Source of the DNA: Endotrypanum monterogeii
Lineage: Eukaryota > Euglenozoa > Kinetoplastea > Trypanosomatida > Trypanosomatidae
Assembly (NCBI GenBank): GCA_000333855.2
Contig: CM007318.1
Location: 1,414,205 to 1,478,204 of the forward strand
Length of the DNA stretch: 64,000 bases
Direction of reading: 5' to 3'
The notes under the pieces are model-generated. The model had not been told where the DNA came from. It saw nothing but the letters and a program-made list of their open reading frames with translations, and did no database searches. The first letter of the stretch is position 1. Each line of letters begins with the position of its first letter. Made by a program: the position numbers and the translations under genes. Positions 49,201-57,512 of the stretch are shown here, piece by piece.

Positions 49201-51082
49201 GAAGGCAGCAAGCCACTGCCGCCAGTGGCCGCACACTCGTCTGGCAACAGCGATTCTCGTTACTGCTACACAGATACACGTGCTGCAACGTGTGGAGGAT
49301 CAGTTGTCGCGCTGCGATGACCTTGCCGAAGCGCAGCTACGTGAGGAAGCGCAAGAGGTGCTGACTGCGGCCTGGAATCACCCACCGATCATACAGGTAC
49401 GCGCTGATAAAGCCGGCAGCCGCACCCGCAAAAGCCTATCAGCCTGGAAAGCCTCTACCCATAGCGAGATGGATCTCGAAGCAACTGCACGAGGGTTCAC
49501 TGAAGAAGAGGAGGCGCTTATGGAACGGATCTCCTCCGGCATTCAGGTGGCTGTTGGCCATGGTCACTTTGACATGGCCGCTCAGCTGAGTGGCGCGCTC
49601 AGCTACCTTGCTGTTTTTTGTGAGCGCCATGATATTGCCGCTGCAGCATCCGAGCAAAGGCAAACATGTCAACTGGTCGGGCTTCTGTGGCGCAGCTGCG
49701 TGGGCGATATGATAGACTCACCGGAAGGGCGCCTGTGGCGGCAAATGCGAGCGGTACCGCCTTTCTTTACGAATTGCACCTTCTACAAGCAGTTGGCAGA
49801 ACAAGTCATGTTAACGACGCCGATGGAGCGTAGCCTGCGCAGTTGCAGAACACTGTGTGTTGTTCAGGACAAGAATGCTTTGGTGTCGACACCCATTATA
49901 CCGACCAAGGGAAGCAACGCAGTCGAGGTGTCGCCTTACGCGATTGATAATGCAATCTTATCTGTCGCTATGGATAACGATATGGCTGATTTCTGCATAG
50001 TAACCTTGCGCCACCCGGACGGCAATGTGGAGGCGCGTCGTAAATACGTGCCTTCCCAAACGTGGGAAATTATTGCCAGCACGCTGCGTCGCCTGGAAAC
50101 ACAGAAATTGGAGAAATTGGGAAGTGGCGATGGTGTTGCAGTCGGTAGTGCAGAGGAGCGCGTAACAACGGAAGATCTTATGAGTGCGCTGGATGATTTG
50201 AACGTTGTCGCCACCGAACTGTTTGGCGATTTCCAGTCATCCCTCCATCTCTACTGTGAAAAATCATCACTGTATCTGTGCCTGGCGCCTGAGCTGCAGC
50301 CGTTTCCTTGGGAGCAAACAGGTGAATTGAGCTGCTGCTCTGTCATTCTGCGCGAATTAGGGGCTGCAGCAGTGATATCAAAGATGGGTACCCCTCAGCG
50401 GCCGGGCAAGCGCGTCATGAATCAAGCACCGAAGCAGGGAGCCACTAACTCAACGAAAGCCCCCCCCTCAGGGCCTCTCGTCTCATTCATCGATATGTTT
50501 GGTGATAATCCAGAATCGGTCGTTGCGACCTGTGGCACGGATCCTTCCAAATCGAAGGTTCCTATGGCGTTTCTCTTGACATGCAGCTCGGCAGGGGTAC
50601 CGCCGGACGCCCAATACTTGACGTGGATGTTGCGAGACGCCGTCCCGGGCTCACTTGTGGTGAATACTTGCGGGAGCTTGATTGACGCCATCCCGTGGTC
50701 TCACCTGGCTTCCCTACGCTTTACTCAACTGAACTGCGCGATACTAGCCGATGGCGCCTCCAACAGGAGCTCACAGCAGCGTGAGGAGCGTTCCCGTTTG
50801 TCCGCCTCCATGAGACGAGAGGGAAAGGTCTCCAGCACTTCTGAATACCCACGCTGGATGGTGCAGACTCTTTTCCTACTGCGAGGATCGAAGTTTGTTG
50901 CTGCCAACTCATTTGTATGCAGCCCATCCGCAACTGATGGAGTAGCCCGCCGTTGCCTCACCTCAACCTCGTCGGGCAGAGCGGTCATTGAACAGCTGCG
51001 AGGAAAAGTGAAAGACGCCAAGGCTCCTTTCGTTACGCTTTATGGTGTTCTCAGCGGTGGACCGTCAAAGGGAAAAGCGTAG
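43277..51082 (+). CDS. CFAP46-like central-pair protein, giant TPR-type protein
   Basis: Largest gene in the window: 2601 residues, no stop. It is almost wholly helical with tetratricopeptide-like hairpins, beginning MPVETGHVKQLLSTARTYRR and LLCAEVSVELKQWPIAAELL. Length, helical layout and the end suggest CFAP46 (TTC40), a C1d-projection protein of the axonemal central pair. The last 270 residues look like a caspase-type/CHAT fold: ELQPFPWEQTG (Pro-Trp near 2344), SLVVNTCGS (2459-2467) where active family members carry His-Gly, and LNCAILADGASN (from 2485) where they carry the catalytic Cys. Those residues are absent, so this end is not expected to be a protease. Separase was considered because of the similar end, but the catalytic dyad and size do not fit. 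Orthology is likely but unproven. Confidence 0.7.
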   Translation: MPVETGHVKQLLSTARTYRRPDMLGNIVREVHDAEMTTGTSSAELRLLCAEVSVELKQWPIAAELLKGIGSAQETRLLALRRVYCEVLVSLHHVDEKTTLSEDEKVHEYVGSAARVVQALAEAVELWPESLDTVLAGIRTLWLIVSPLLTAGHEADVCDTVAFLATFHQQLHIGGGYTLVQWLMRAALCLRAADRLQDAVARFYAALEAAALMGNQRLFVQVLRVAAGSIYSREKSNVSSKTRSDFLPSYRSRPPLFAVLLTYLMLGGLVEMDAFKEELQGVYSTLCEGVEAAPPPSESGPQTSRGRKKQLMAKPAAVVRLVDSFTVTEADIIDEVKTDLLFCISVHGTLSPDQVEELERKRHSSNRRVRSFATFALVVRASRRHGFNRLVKCADASSISVSHRAELRALVRELVDVLKNTNSIHDDSERQYTTRVGACLLWNLVLPFLQTITMGDVHAALSTLTDVSQASIPALRKLLLQAGTVQCQLAYDEDNRSVLHQLLPFLQRELHRGEAYEALPMWLFRLQWLQRQITVRDELESNLISGPDRCLFAIEQARWISNPLKRIPHIKTAFRYLPMIFQEGSDQQMTNDVADTQKTAAARGSISIRRSTIQLYRELLELCMQDLSPSLYAMAMAVAEELRALPCPVPSAGSVDIEEIRAIASLHASTILLRQLEEMDPHKAQHEMQPNLPPHAVVATAEEREDSLAVLLLEAAKRGAELESRRRGSGGWIAANACVTFLKWKQNLYARGEYRPHLQQLLELQKLYTSLFELDHVQDAELLSDLTASSVLGLTSEYLETSKHSSGSVTSSKLKENGIDGFTTLVQRIRTCGVCEPSNQQLRRALGMCLEVIRMIPSVKQKWFLAVLSPALARLVNDKTVLVIHPQEQLLVLLGVLAGPSSITEKTSLLLNDVRTLLRKDPCMRLCAWVSTVAMQLQLEEVALECCEMADKLYASNRMGWGSLFEFQTSPYSGTSPSASIGKSMEGGAHKKLSLTPLMVQTDVPPTFPKPDAEDWEAYSELLSLKARLRARHLYGLNTDTRSRAVKLLLTNCVNSAIAAAQGPAASKVERIMRAYDLYYHFLRTSHLSLENSNFLLPSLRMLLSKALLAQIPKRHWSESFTDIVYQLGCVLVYVTFTDGQADNLSRMPELLRSLREFLPPRYQKTLKAWEVTQVCYRNPTIDDFLQRSKNMEAELQVRGWMIVAQSSNNEVREGEAFALALAASQGSSLLRAQCLYEHAYTTTLHHGDSTPLSQVTRHLQEALRILEGLPEAAPLLQTSEEVQSWHATLSEASMTASFLATQTQHLLSLRNSELGNGGTNATQTHRSSGTLRSTKRNKAKFTGVSFHHSFLGLHIVSLLFKVTSDSPISELGTASLRSSRRITTPASRRDCANVMLDYIFCLWQLSAKWLLDKSENEDDAVLKLPVASSHFYGFTESSEAAQRLRSCVPGEEFILNTKGLWQCLLDLGDYLACTGNESLSFMVYSWVRFASTLAFGVAKDDSRSALVQRLCNWKMCAAASSSGLSDSPYVEALSRLGDVKAMIEEAVKRSIESRGASPSWEALTVVSECELRVRLAQTEEAAVLAEDVLCRGLECAKWNTADIRARALRVRACHEALCSRHLDSLRTLQQAFELIGAIRPSSTLSIISVHLWIELCGDRLDSLIGALFTAEAMQWAVTVREQLQQWYAGAVAAANAQADTVHAKRVVLEVEQGLELWARRLFTTVVQQLPLTGELSCPPTYSFQTQLHLTSGALLREIPLVTEGCTTLLSRLYTIYARWHSRDRVTTRWLAQHGANVSVVRERFLLLLAELRVLDELSQELQTVNHLRDIGPGGAAQEKDSIAEATSMTFWHASILYYTAGDRLEASQLASCLLDAFRRLSMRDLGLPTSNGPAHCEREVLKFFRGAALTPSAVVATDEEAPIAVDLPNKISARWHSDLTDVLGEFQQVLQHYDVPDLNAPSILLVASIPALLEKAASHCRQWPHTRLATAILVTATQIHVLQRVEDQLSRCDDLAEAQLREEAQEVLTAAWNHPPIIQVRADKAGSRTRKSLSAWKASTHSEMDLEATARGFTEEEEALMERISSGIQVAVGHGHFDMAAQLSGALSYLAVFCERHDIAAAASEQRQTCQLVGLLWRSCVGDMIDSPEGRLWRQMRAVPPFFTNCTFYKQLAEQVMLTTPMERSLRSCRTLCVVQDKNALVSTPIIPTKGSNAVEVSPYAIDNAILSVAMDNDMADFCIVTLRHPDGNVEARRKYVPSQTWEIIASTLRRLETQKLEKLGSGDGVAVGSAEERVTTEDLMSALDDLNVVATELFGDFQSSLHLYCEKSSLYLCLAPELQPFPWEQTGELSCCSVILRELGAAAVISKMGTPQRPGKRVMNQAPKQGATNSTKAPPSGPLVSFIDMFGDNPESVVATCGTDPSKSKVPMAFLLTCSSAGVPPDAQYLTWMLRDAVPGSLVVNTCGSLIDAIPWSHLASLRFTQLNCAILADGASNRSSQQREERSRLSASMRREGKVSSTSEYPRWMVQTLFLLRGSKFVAANSFVCSPSATDGVARRCLTSTSSGRAVIEQLRGKVKDAKAPFVTLYGVLSGGPSKGKA

Positions 51083-51911
51083 ACGACGAGTGTTCACGGG
51101 AGGTAATTTCCATAAAGACAAAACAACACCTTGACGAATCACCTTTAGTCTTGCTGTGTATCTCCTATGCGTTAATGTGCGGTCATTACAAACTGGGGGG
51201 GGGGGCGGGCATGTGCATTGGTGCACATCCTTTGCTGCCGTCACCGATGTAAACAAGCGGATATGTTTCACGCACGATGTATATCGTACAGGCGGGCTAG
51301 TTTCTTTCCCCCCGCATATTTTTTCTTTGTTTTTTTTTCCTCTTCAAACCCGCTTTGGGGGTTGTCGGTTGAACTGTGCCTGTCCTTGTTCGCCAGGGCA
51401 CAAGCAAGGGCGGGGAGGAGGGGGGAAGGTGCACGGCACCATGACAACAACTTTGAATCGGCGAGGAGGGGGGAAAGACAAATGTGAGGATGCCAACGTT
51501 GATAAGAATGAAGTTCTGGGCACATTTGCAGAGTTTGGTTGGCTGAAATATATTTTGAACTGCACCTCGTCTTGCGTATGAAAGCCTTCAGGGGTCGCTG
51601 TTGGCGCTTCTTCCAGCGCACAAGCGCATCAATGACAACGCGCTGCGCGACAAATGTGTGCAATTTCCCTCTTTTCTCTCTCCGTGGAAATTGTGAGCGC
51701 AGCGTTTTGATCTTCCAAATGGCGCAAAGACCCTTTTTTTTTTCTTTCCTTCCTTACGACTTTCTCTTCTTCTCCCGTCTCTTTCTTTTCGTGATATTCC
51801 TATCATTACCGAATCCGGTTTGCCTTGTATCGTTGAATGGGTGTGTACCGTCACACATGAATGACTGGAAGTCGCCGTGCCAAATATACCCAGGCGTACA
51901 AAGGAAGAGAT
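51083..51911. other. Spacer and 5' flank of hydrolase-like gene
   Basis: G-run at 51197-51205, T-runs near 51328 and 51736, and a long pyrimidine-rich region at 51728-51790. The first AG after it is at 51870-51871, which places any ATG upstream of that, including the one at 51861, outside the mature message. Confidence 0.6.
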
Positions 51912-52850
51912 ATGAGCGGATTTCTCCGTGGTGTTTTCAGCCGATCTGCGGGAGCGCCGACGGTAGCAAAGATTTCAGAGACCCCGGTGCCTATTTCGTA
52001 TGCGTTATCCTCCTTTCGCTGGCACATGGACACGCGCCCACCGGCAAAGTTTATCGCTATTCACGATTACCTCGGAAGCTGCGCCTCATGGCAGCAGCTT
52101 CTCAATGAAGCGGTGGCAGATCTTCCGCTGTCGCGACTGACACCGAAAAAACCGTTAGAGGTGTACTGCGCTGACTTACGCGGCCACAACTTTTCTGAAG
52201 TGGTGCCGATGACGTCGGCCTCTTCTTATCTACTCGCTTCGGCTGCGGACATAATCAATATGCAGGAGGATATTCTCCGCACCGAGGCAGGGCTTGTAGG
52301 GATGGGTTTCGGATCTCTCGTCGCGCTATGTGCGGCCCTACACGCACCAGATGCCTTTTCTTCTCTCACGCTCTTCGTGAACGATATAAGTCAGCTGCAG
52401 CGATGCATACCATCTTCCTATCCTGTTGCTGAGCTGCTGCGTAACGCGCCAGCTGACGCCACAGGCATGGAGGATCTCAACAACTATCTTAAAGCGCAAG
52501 TACCAGATCAGGCGGAGCGGGCTGCGCTCCTCGCCGTCGTCGAGGTTCAACGCTCCCGGACTCGATTTCGATTTAGTGAAAATCTTTTACAATTCGCTGA
52601 TCCTCTCGAACTGAGTGCGTCAGCTGACAGCAAGTTCACCAAGCCCACTGTTGTATACTTGTGCGGAAATGATGCACGCTACTCTCGCGAGGAAGAAGCT
52701 GCACTTCGCGCCCGCCTTCCTGCTGTAAGGCTGCTCAAGCTCGATACTCAGGGGGAGTCGCTCCTATCCAGGAAGCCGTCCATTGCCGCACTGTTTCTTC
52801 AGTCATGCGATATGCTCGGTGAGATTAACCATATGCCCACGATGCAGTGA
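51912..52850 (+). CDS. Alpha/beta-hydrolase-fold protein lacking catalytic Ser and His (ABHD11-like)
   Basis: Protein of 312 residues with a likely mitochondrial leader (MSGFLRGVFSRSAGAPT). The fold is shown by the strand FIAIHDYLGSCASWQQLL (His51-Asp52 where active members have His-Gly) and by the Asp-x-Arg-Gly-His block LEVYCADLRGHNFSE. The elbow VGMGFGS (Gly130-Met-Gly132-Phe-Gly134) has glycine where the Gly-x-Ser-x-Gly pattern puts the nucleophile. The C-terminal region (YLCGNDARYS, then LDTQGESLLSRKP) has no catalytic His where ABHD11-type proteins carry Gly-His. It therefore looks like a pseudoenzyme. The frame is also open from an ATG at 51861, but the first AG after the pyrimidine tract is at 51870-51871, so the ATG at 51912 is preferred. 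ABHD11 kinship is my reading of the pattern. Confidence 0.82.
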   Translation: MSGFLRGVFSRSAGAPTVAKISETPVPISYALSSFRWHMDTRPPAKFIAIHDYLGSCASWQQLLNEAVADLPLSRLTPKKPLEVYCADLRGHNFSEVVPMTSASSYLLASAADIINMQEDILRTEAGLVGMGFGSLVALCAALHAPDAFSSLTLFVNDISQLQRCIPSSYPVAELLRNAPADATGMEDLNNYLKAQVPDQAERAALLAVVEVQRSRTRFRFSENLLQFADPLELSASADSKFTKPTVVYLCGNDARYSREEEAALRARLPAVRLLKLDTQGESLLSRKPSIAALFLQSCDMLGEINHMPTMQ

Positions 52851-53210
52851 AGCGCGGGCTGAGGAGGGCTGCGCTATTCGCTGTCTAGAGTTAGGCGAGG
52901 TAATCGGCGATAATTTCGATTTCTTCGGCAAGCAGCCATGAAGGTTGACCGTATCGACCGTTTCTAGTACTCTTGTTGCGCGCGCACTGTTTTTTTTTTT
53001 TGTGTGTGTGTGGGGGGGAGATTCTGTGCTTTGCAGATACGAAGATATGCGTTAATAAAAAAAGAGAGTCCACATCTCGTCGTGTTTTTTTTTTCAACAG
53101 CGCACCTAGGGAAAGGGGGAAGGACTGGTTAGGGTGTGGTGTGGAGGTGATGGTGTACTGTGTTTCTCTTTCACTCTGACACACGCGTCTACAGACGCAC
53201 GTATGAGTTA
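52851..53210. other. Spacer after hydrolase-like gene
   Basis: T-runs at 52990-53001 and 53085-53093, a G-run near 53012 and a pyrimidine tract at 53160-53177 followed by AG at 53193-53194. Confidence 0.6.
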
Positions 53211-53462
53211 ATGATGATCAAAAGGATGCGAAATTCCTGTTCAAGTGGAGTCCAAGGCGTGAAAACCACAACATCAGATGCCTCCTCCGATTCTCTCCGA
53301 TCCATAATGTGCCTAACCGCTATATATTTTTTTCTTGCTGACTCATTGATCCAGGATGCCTTTCCTGGAGTACCAGCGACACGCGCGTGCTCTTTCCCTT
53401 ACCCTGTAACCGTTTGCACTCTCCTCGCTTTCTGCTTGATCAACGCACCCCAATTGCTCTAG
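53211..53462 (+). CDS. Possible small membrane protein (83 residues)
   Basis: Weak candidate. It starts MMIKRMRNSCSSGVQGVKTT and has hydrophobic stretches (MCLTAIYFFLADSL; VTVCTLLAFCLINA). It lies 17 bases after an acceptor-like AG, and the following EMC1 gene has its own acceptor. A two-codon upstream frame (ATG at 53203, stop two codons on) precedes it. No family recognised; chance is a serious alternative. Confidence 0.2.
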   Translation: MMIKRMRNSCSSGVQGVKTTTSDASSDSLRSIMCLTAIYFFLADSLIQDAFPGVPATRACSFPYPVTVCTLLAFCLINAPQLL

Positions 53463-53508
53463 TAACCACACCACGTAGACGTATTTCCTGTACACACCCG
53501 CACACCCG

Positions 53509-53511
<3 letters not shown>

Positions 53512-53568
<57 letters not shown>
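53512..53568. repeat. (CA)n-(TA)n compound microsatellite
   Basis: About 15 CA units run directly into about 14 TA units. This is the longest simple repeat array in the window. Confidence 0.95.
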
Positions 53569-53571
<3 letters not shown>

Positions 53572-53868
53572 GGAGTAGGGCTCACTTTTTTTTTGGGGGG
53601 GGGAGCACCATCATCGAGTGTGAAAATCCACCACCAGTTTATTCAAAGGAACAATAGCAGCAACATTAACTAACAGGAAAGTTGTTTTTTTTCCAGCGGA
53701 TCACCTATCGCGAAAGGGATCGACCACCTCCGAGGTGAGCTACGGGTGACGCTGCTGTGGTGTGTCGTAGTCCCTGAACTCCTCTCTGCGGTGCGTAGGC
53801 GCTCCGATAGAAGAGACGAAGAGGCAAGCCCCCCCTCCCCTTTCAAACCTACAGTAAACCACACGGCG

Positions 53869-53872
<4 letters not shown>

Positions 53873-53909
<37 letters not shown>
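53873..53909. repeat. (AT)18 microsatellite
   Basis: Uninterrupted AT tract about 70 bases before the EMC1 ATG. Confidence 0.95.
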
Positions 53910-53912
<3 letters not shown>

Positions 53913-53937
53913 CGTTTCCAGGTTGATTGCCAACTTC

Positions 53938-53970
53938 ATTTTTCTTGTTTTTATTATTATTAATAGACAG
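53938..53970 (+). promoter_or_regulatory. Trans-splice acceptor of EMC1
   Basis: A T-rich tract with ATT units, 53938-53961, is followed by AG at 53965-53966 and again at 53969-53970, leaving a 10-14 base 5' UTR. Confidence 0.6.
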
Positions 53971-53980
53971 GCCGGCTAAA

Positions 53981-56430
53981 ATGTTACGTGCTGTGGGCTT
54001 GCTATGCGTTGTGGTGGCGCTCGTACTTTCGGGTATGCCTGCCACTGCTATCCATGAGGATGAGCAAGGTCTTCGTGACTGGATGATGCATCTTGTTGGT
54101 GACGTCCACAGCGCTGCTGTGCAAGTGGCAACAAGTCCAAATCTTATTTATCTCGCCTCGGAGGACGGTGCTGTGGCAGCTGTCGACATCAGTGCGTACG
54201 GTGGACTAAACCTCACGTGGCGTCAACTGTCTTCTGCAACGCCGCTGTGTGTAGCAGCGGGCATGCAAGGAGTACTGACTGTGAGCAACGCTGGTGTGGT
54301 CACAGTGATGGACCCCACAACAGGGTCGATTGAGGTGACCTACGCACTGCAGGGGGTCAGCACGACGCTAGAGGCGGCCGCGTGTTCGGTGGTGGATAAT
54401 AAGGCCGTTGTAGTCACGTATGACCGCACTGAGATGAAGCGTTACGAATTTTCAATGTCGTCTGAGGAACTGTCTATTCCCGTCGCCACGTCTGCGGATG
54501 CGGCGGGTGAGGTGGTGGAAATGCACCTGACAGAGACCGAGCTCCTCGTGAACCGAAGAGCTGACGTGACCGACGTGCACATCCTCGACACACTTGTGAA
54601 AAAGCGAAGCGTGGCTGGCTATGCTACGAGTACCTCCACTGACGGACACTTCACCACACGGGACGCTGCTACCCTCCGCTCGTTCTCTGCGGGAGGCGCA
54701 GTGAGTGAGATAGCGTGCGCTCACTGTGGCATAGCCGTTGTTAGGAATGCTCACTCCGGTGAATCTAGCGGAGTTGTGCGGGTGGAGGCGCAACAAAACC
54801 AGCTTACTGTCACATACCCGAACTCAGTCCAAACGATCACTGAATTTTTCAGTGATGGCGCCGCCTTCCCTCTCTTGGCATTCGAAAAAGAAGACGGAGA
54901 CGTACTTGTTCTCATCAAGACGAGTTCACACAATCTGCTTCTCGTGAGTGCTGCGGAGGGTCTCGTGTGGCATCGATTCGAGGCGCTGGCAAATGTTGCC
55001 GCCACCGCGATTGTGGAGCCGGCGGAGAAGCTGGATCATTTTCACTTTAACAAGAATGTTTTGCTTGTTTCCCGCTTCGGTGCGCTCTATTCGATTCCCA
55101 TCGCTCGTTTGGGTACACACGTGAACTTCATTAAAGACTTCTCTCAGGAGCTGATTGCGGCCACGAAAGCACCCTCCATGGAAAAAGTGCAGGTGCACGG
55201 ATTGACTGTACGTGACGGTGGTCGAGCGGCCGTGGTTTACGCCGCGTCGGGTGCAGTTAGCTGCAACATCGTCATCAACATGGAGGAACGCCGCATCGCT
55301 GACATTTCAATCTATGAAAATACTTTACTCACAACTTCGGCCTTCCAGGTACCGCGGACCTCTCTATAGTAGGTTCTCTTCCCCACGACGTCTACTACAC
55401 ATACGTCAGTAACGCTACCTCTGGCACGATTGAGGGGTATAGCATTACTGCAGCTGTCGGTGCTCGTCCTACATGGGCGCTGAGAATGCCCTCAGCGATT
55501 GTGGCGCACGCAAGCGGCAGCGAGCCACGCCGTACGGATATCGTAAACAATTTGCGTGTATACCCAAATATCACCGGCAAGGATCGAGTTGAGGAGGTGC
55601 GCCGTACGTACCCAATGCGCAACGTCATCGCTGTGGCGCACTACGAGCCGGCCGAGGAGGAGTTGCCTTCGCTGGTGATCACAGCGATCGATGCTGTGAC
55701 TGGCAGTATCTTGGCGACATCACGCCATGCAAACGTGGAGGGAGATGTGAAAATGGTCATTGTGGAGCACACTATTGTCTACTACTACCTCGATGCCAAG
55801 AAGATGCGTTACTGCTTCGGCGTGTGGGAGATCTTCGAGGACGAAAATGCTCCAGTCGTCTCTAAAAGCGCCGGTGCAACGATTCCGCAAATTATTGCCT
55901 CCTTCTTTTTAAATACGAAGCGTGAGTTTAGTTCACGAGCGACTCGGCCGCCAATTGTGGCGGTCTCCACCCTCGGCTCATTCGGCGGCCCACTCGCTGA
56001 CATGGGCGTCACGACCTCTAACAGCGCTATAGCCCGCAAGAGTCTTGTGCTCGCCTTTGCCACCGGGCGCATCGTGGTAGTGGAGCTGCGACAAATTCTT
56101 GCCGGTAACCAGATGCCGCTTCCAAATGAGGAGAGCCGGCAACTATCGCACTTGCTTCTCCCCAGCTTTCTTTTCGCGTCGCACAAGTATCGTATCGCTT
56201 TCCCACGCAAGATAACCACCGAGCCCACCTTACTGGAGAGCTCTTGCCACGTGGTGGTCTCGGGGCTGGACATCTTCTATGTGCGCTCCTCGTCCGGTAA
56301 ACCGTTCGATCTGCTCAATAGTGATTTCAACAAACCGCTCCTCATCGCCCTCGTCTGCGGCTTTGCTGCGCTCTCGATCGTCACGCGATACTTGGTGAAT
56401 CGTCAGGTTCTCAACGCAGCGTGGCAGTAG
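53981..56430 (+). CDS. ER membrane protein complex subunit 1 (EMC1), apparent frameshift
   Basis: Largest EMC subunit, which helps insert tail-anchored and multipass proteins at the ER. The first part, 53981-55369, opens with a signal peptide (MLRAVGLLCVVVALVLSG) and a beta-propeller start (LIYLASEDGAVAAVDISAYG). It stops at a TAG at 55367. The second part lies in the -1 register and reads without interruption from about 55348 to 56430, beginning GTADLSIVGSLPHDVYYTYV. It ends with the EMC1 luminal/TM signature: LESSCHVVVSGLDIFYVR, FDLLNSDFNKPLLIALV, then the short tail NRQVLNAAW. The two halves join naturally around 55340-55350, where one base appears to be missing. Together they give about 816 residues, close to normal. 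The single break, with both sides well preserved, favours a sequencing error or a very recent mutation. Confidence 0.88.
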
Positions 56431-56671
56431 GCGCCTACATTGCCGACAGCGTGGCTGAGGCAGGGAGAGGCTTTGGAGAGAAGCGCTACCGTCCAGAAGG
56501 TATCCAGAGTGTCTTTGTTTTTTGGTTTCGGTATGTTTTGATCTCGTCCAGCAGTAGTGTATACGTTTGAGACCACTGTCATGGACACATACGCCTCTCT
56601 TTCCCCCTACCAAGTACCGACTTACCGGTACAGCTTTGTTTCTCAGGTATTTGTTTCTGTTGCGTCGCGGC

Positions 56672-56694
56672 GTGTGTGTGTGTGTGTGTGTGTG
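56672..56694. repeat. (GT)11 microsatellite
   Basis: Uninterrupted GT dinucleotides in the EMC1 3' flank. Confidence 0.9.
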
Positions 56695-56825
56695 TTTGTA
56701 GTTGTCCAGATGGGCTACACGATGGTAGTGTGTGCACAACATATATTTGTGCATGCATGTTCGTACAAGGCATTCGCATGTGCAACTTTTGTGGTGTTTG
56801 TCTGTAGTGAACTTCTAAGTAAGTG

Positions 56826-56826
56826 C

Positions 56827-56862
<36 letters not shown>
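56826..56862. repeat. (AT)n microsatellite with one interruption
   Basis: AT dinucleotides broken once by ATAC, in the EMC1 3' flank. Confidence 0.9.
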
Positions 56863-57512
56863 TTGATGGGTTTTCGTGTGTGTTAAGCGCTTTGATATCT
56901 TCGTGTTTGGTATAGAAAAAGAAACGACAAAACCACTATCACAGGTGGATAAACGTATCCATATGTACGATGGTTACTAATATTAAGCTGTCATAGCGGT
57001 GTAGAGAAGAATGCACGCTTCGGGGAAAATAGGTGGTTGGGGGGTTTCCATGGGTGCTGAGATTTTTCTCGCTTGAAGATAAAAATGGATAGTTTTCTGA
57101 GGGAAGAAAATGTTGCTTTTTTTTTTTCGTTGTTGTTGTAGACCCCCGTACGTGTAGACGGGTATCTGCTGCCGCTGTTGTTCCAAGAGCCTGGTCTGTT
57201 GGGTGCGCGCCCACCCCCCTCCTCAATTTACTTTGTATTTGGAATTACCTACAACCGATTGCCTTCCTTGGCTGCAGCTGTTTTTTTTTTTTAATCCACG
57301 CAACTTTTCGTTTCCACTTCCGCCTATATTTCTTTCACTTTCTTGTATCCTCGCACATTTCTGTGGGCCACTGGGTTGGAGATATATAACAAGCGCAGGT
57401 CAAGCTATGCCCTATTATTCTATAATAAAGTCTGCGTCAGTAGCGCAAAGGTCTGTGCCGGACGAATGATACACGCGCGCGAGAGAGGAGCTCTAATGCT
57501 TTGTCAAAAACA

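Larger units (their letters stand above)
53463..53980. other. Microsatellite-rich spacer before EMC1
   Basis: Carries a CA/TA compound microsatellite, T and G runs at 53587-53602, a second long AT tract and the EMC1 splice acceptor. Confidence 0.7.
56431..57512. other. Spacer after EMC1
   Basis: GT (56672-56694) and AT (56826-56862) microsatellites, T-runs at 57118-57129 and 57280-57291, and no protein-like frame. Frames seen here run through the repeats and encode alternating residues. Confidence 0.7.

Noticed and set aside
43277..51082. Separase as identity of the giant protein
   Set aside because: The C-terminal fold is similar, but the His-Gly/Cys catalytic pair is missing and the whole length is TPR-like as in CFAP46.
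55340..55490. A cis-spliced intron joining the two EMC1 halves
   Set aside because: The second frame is protein-like right up to the end of the first, so no sequence needs to be removed; cis-introns are also extremely rare in trypanosomatids.
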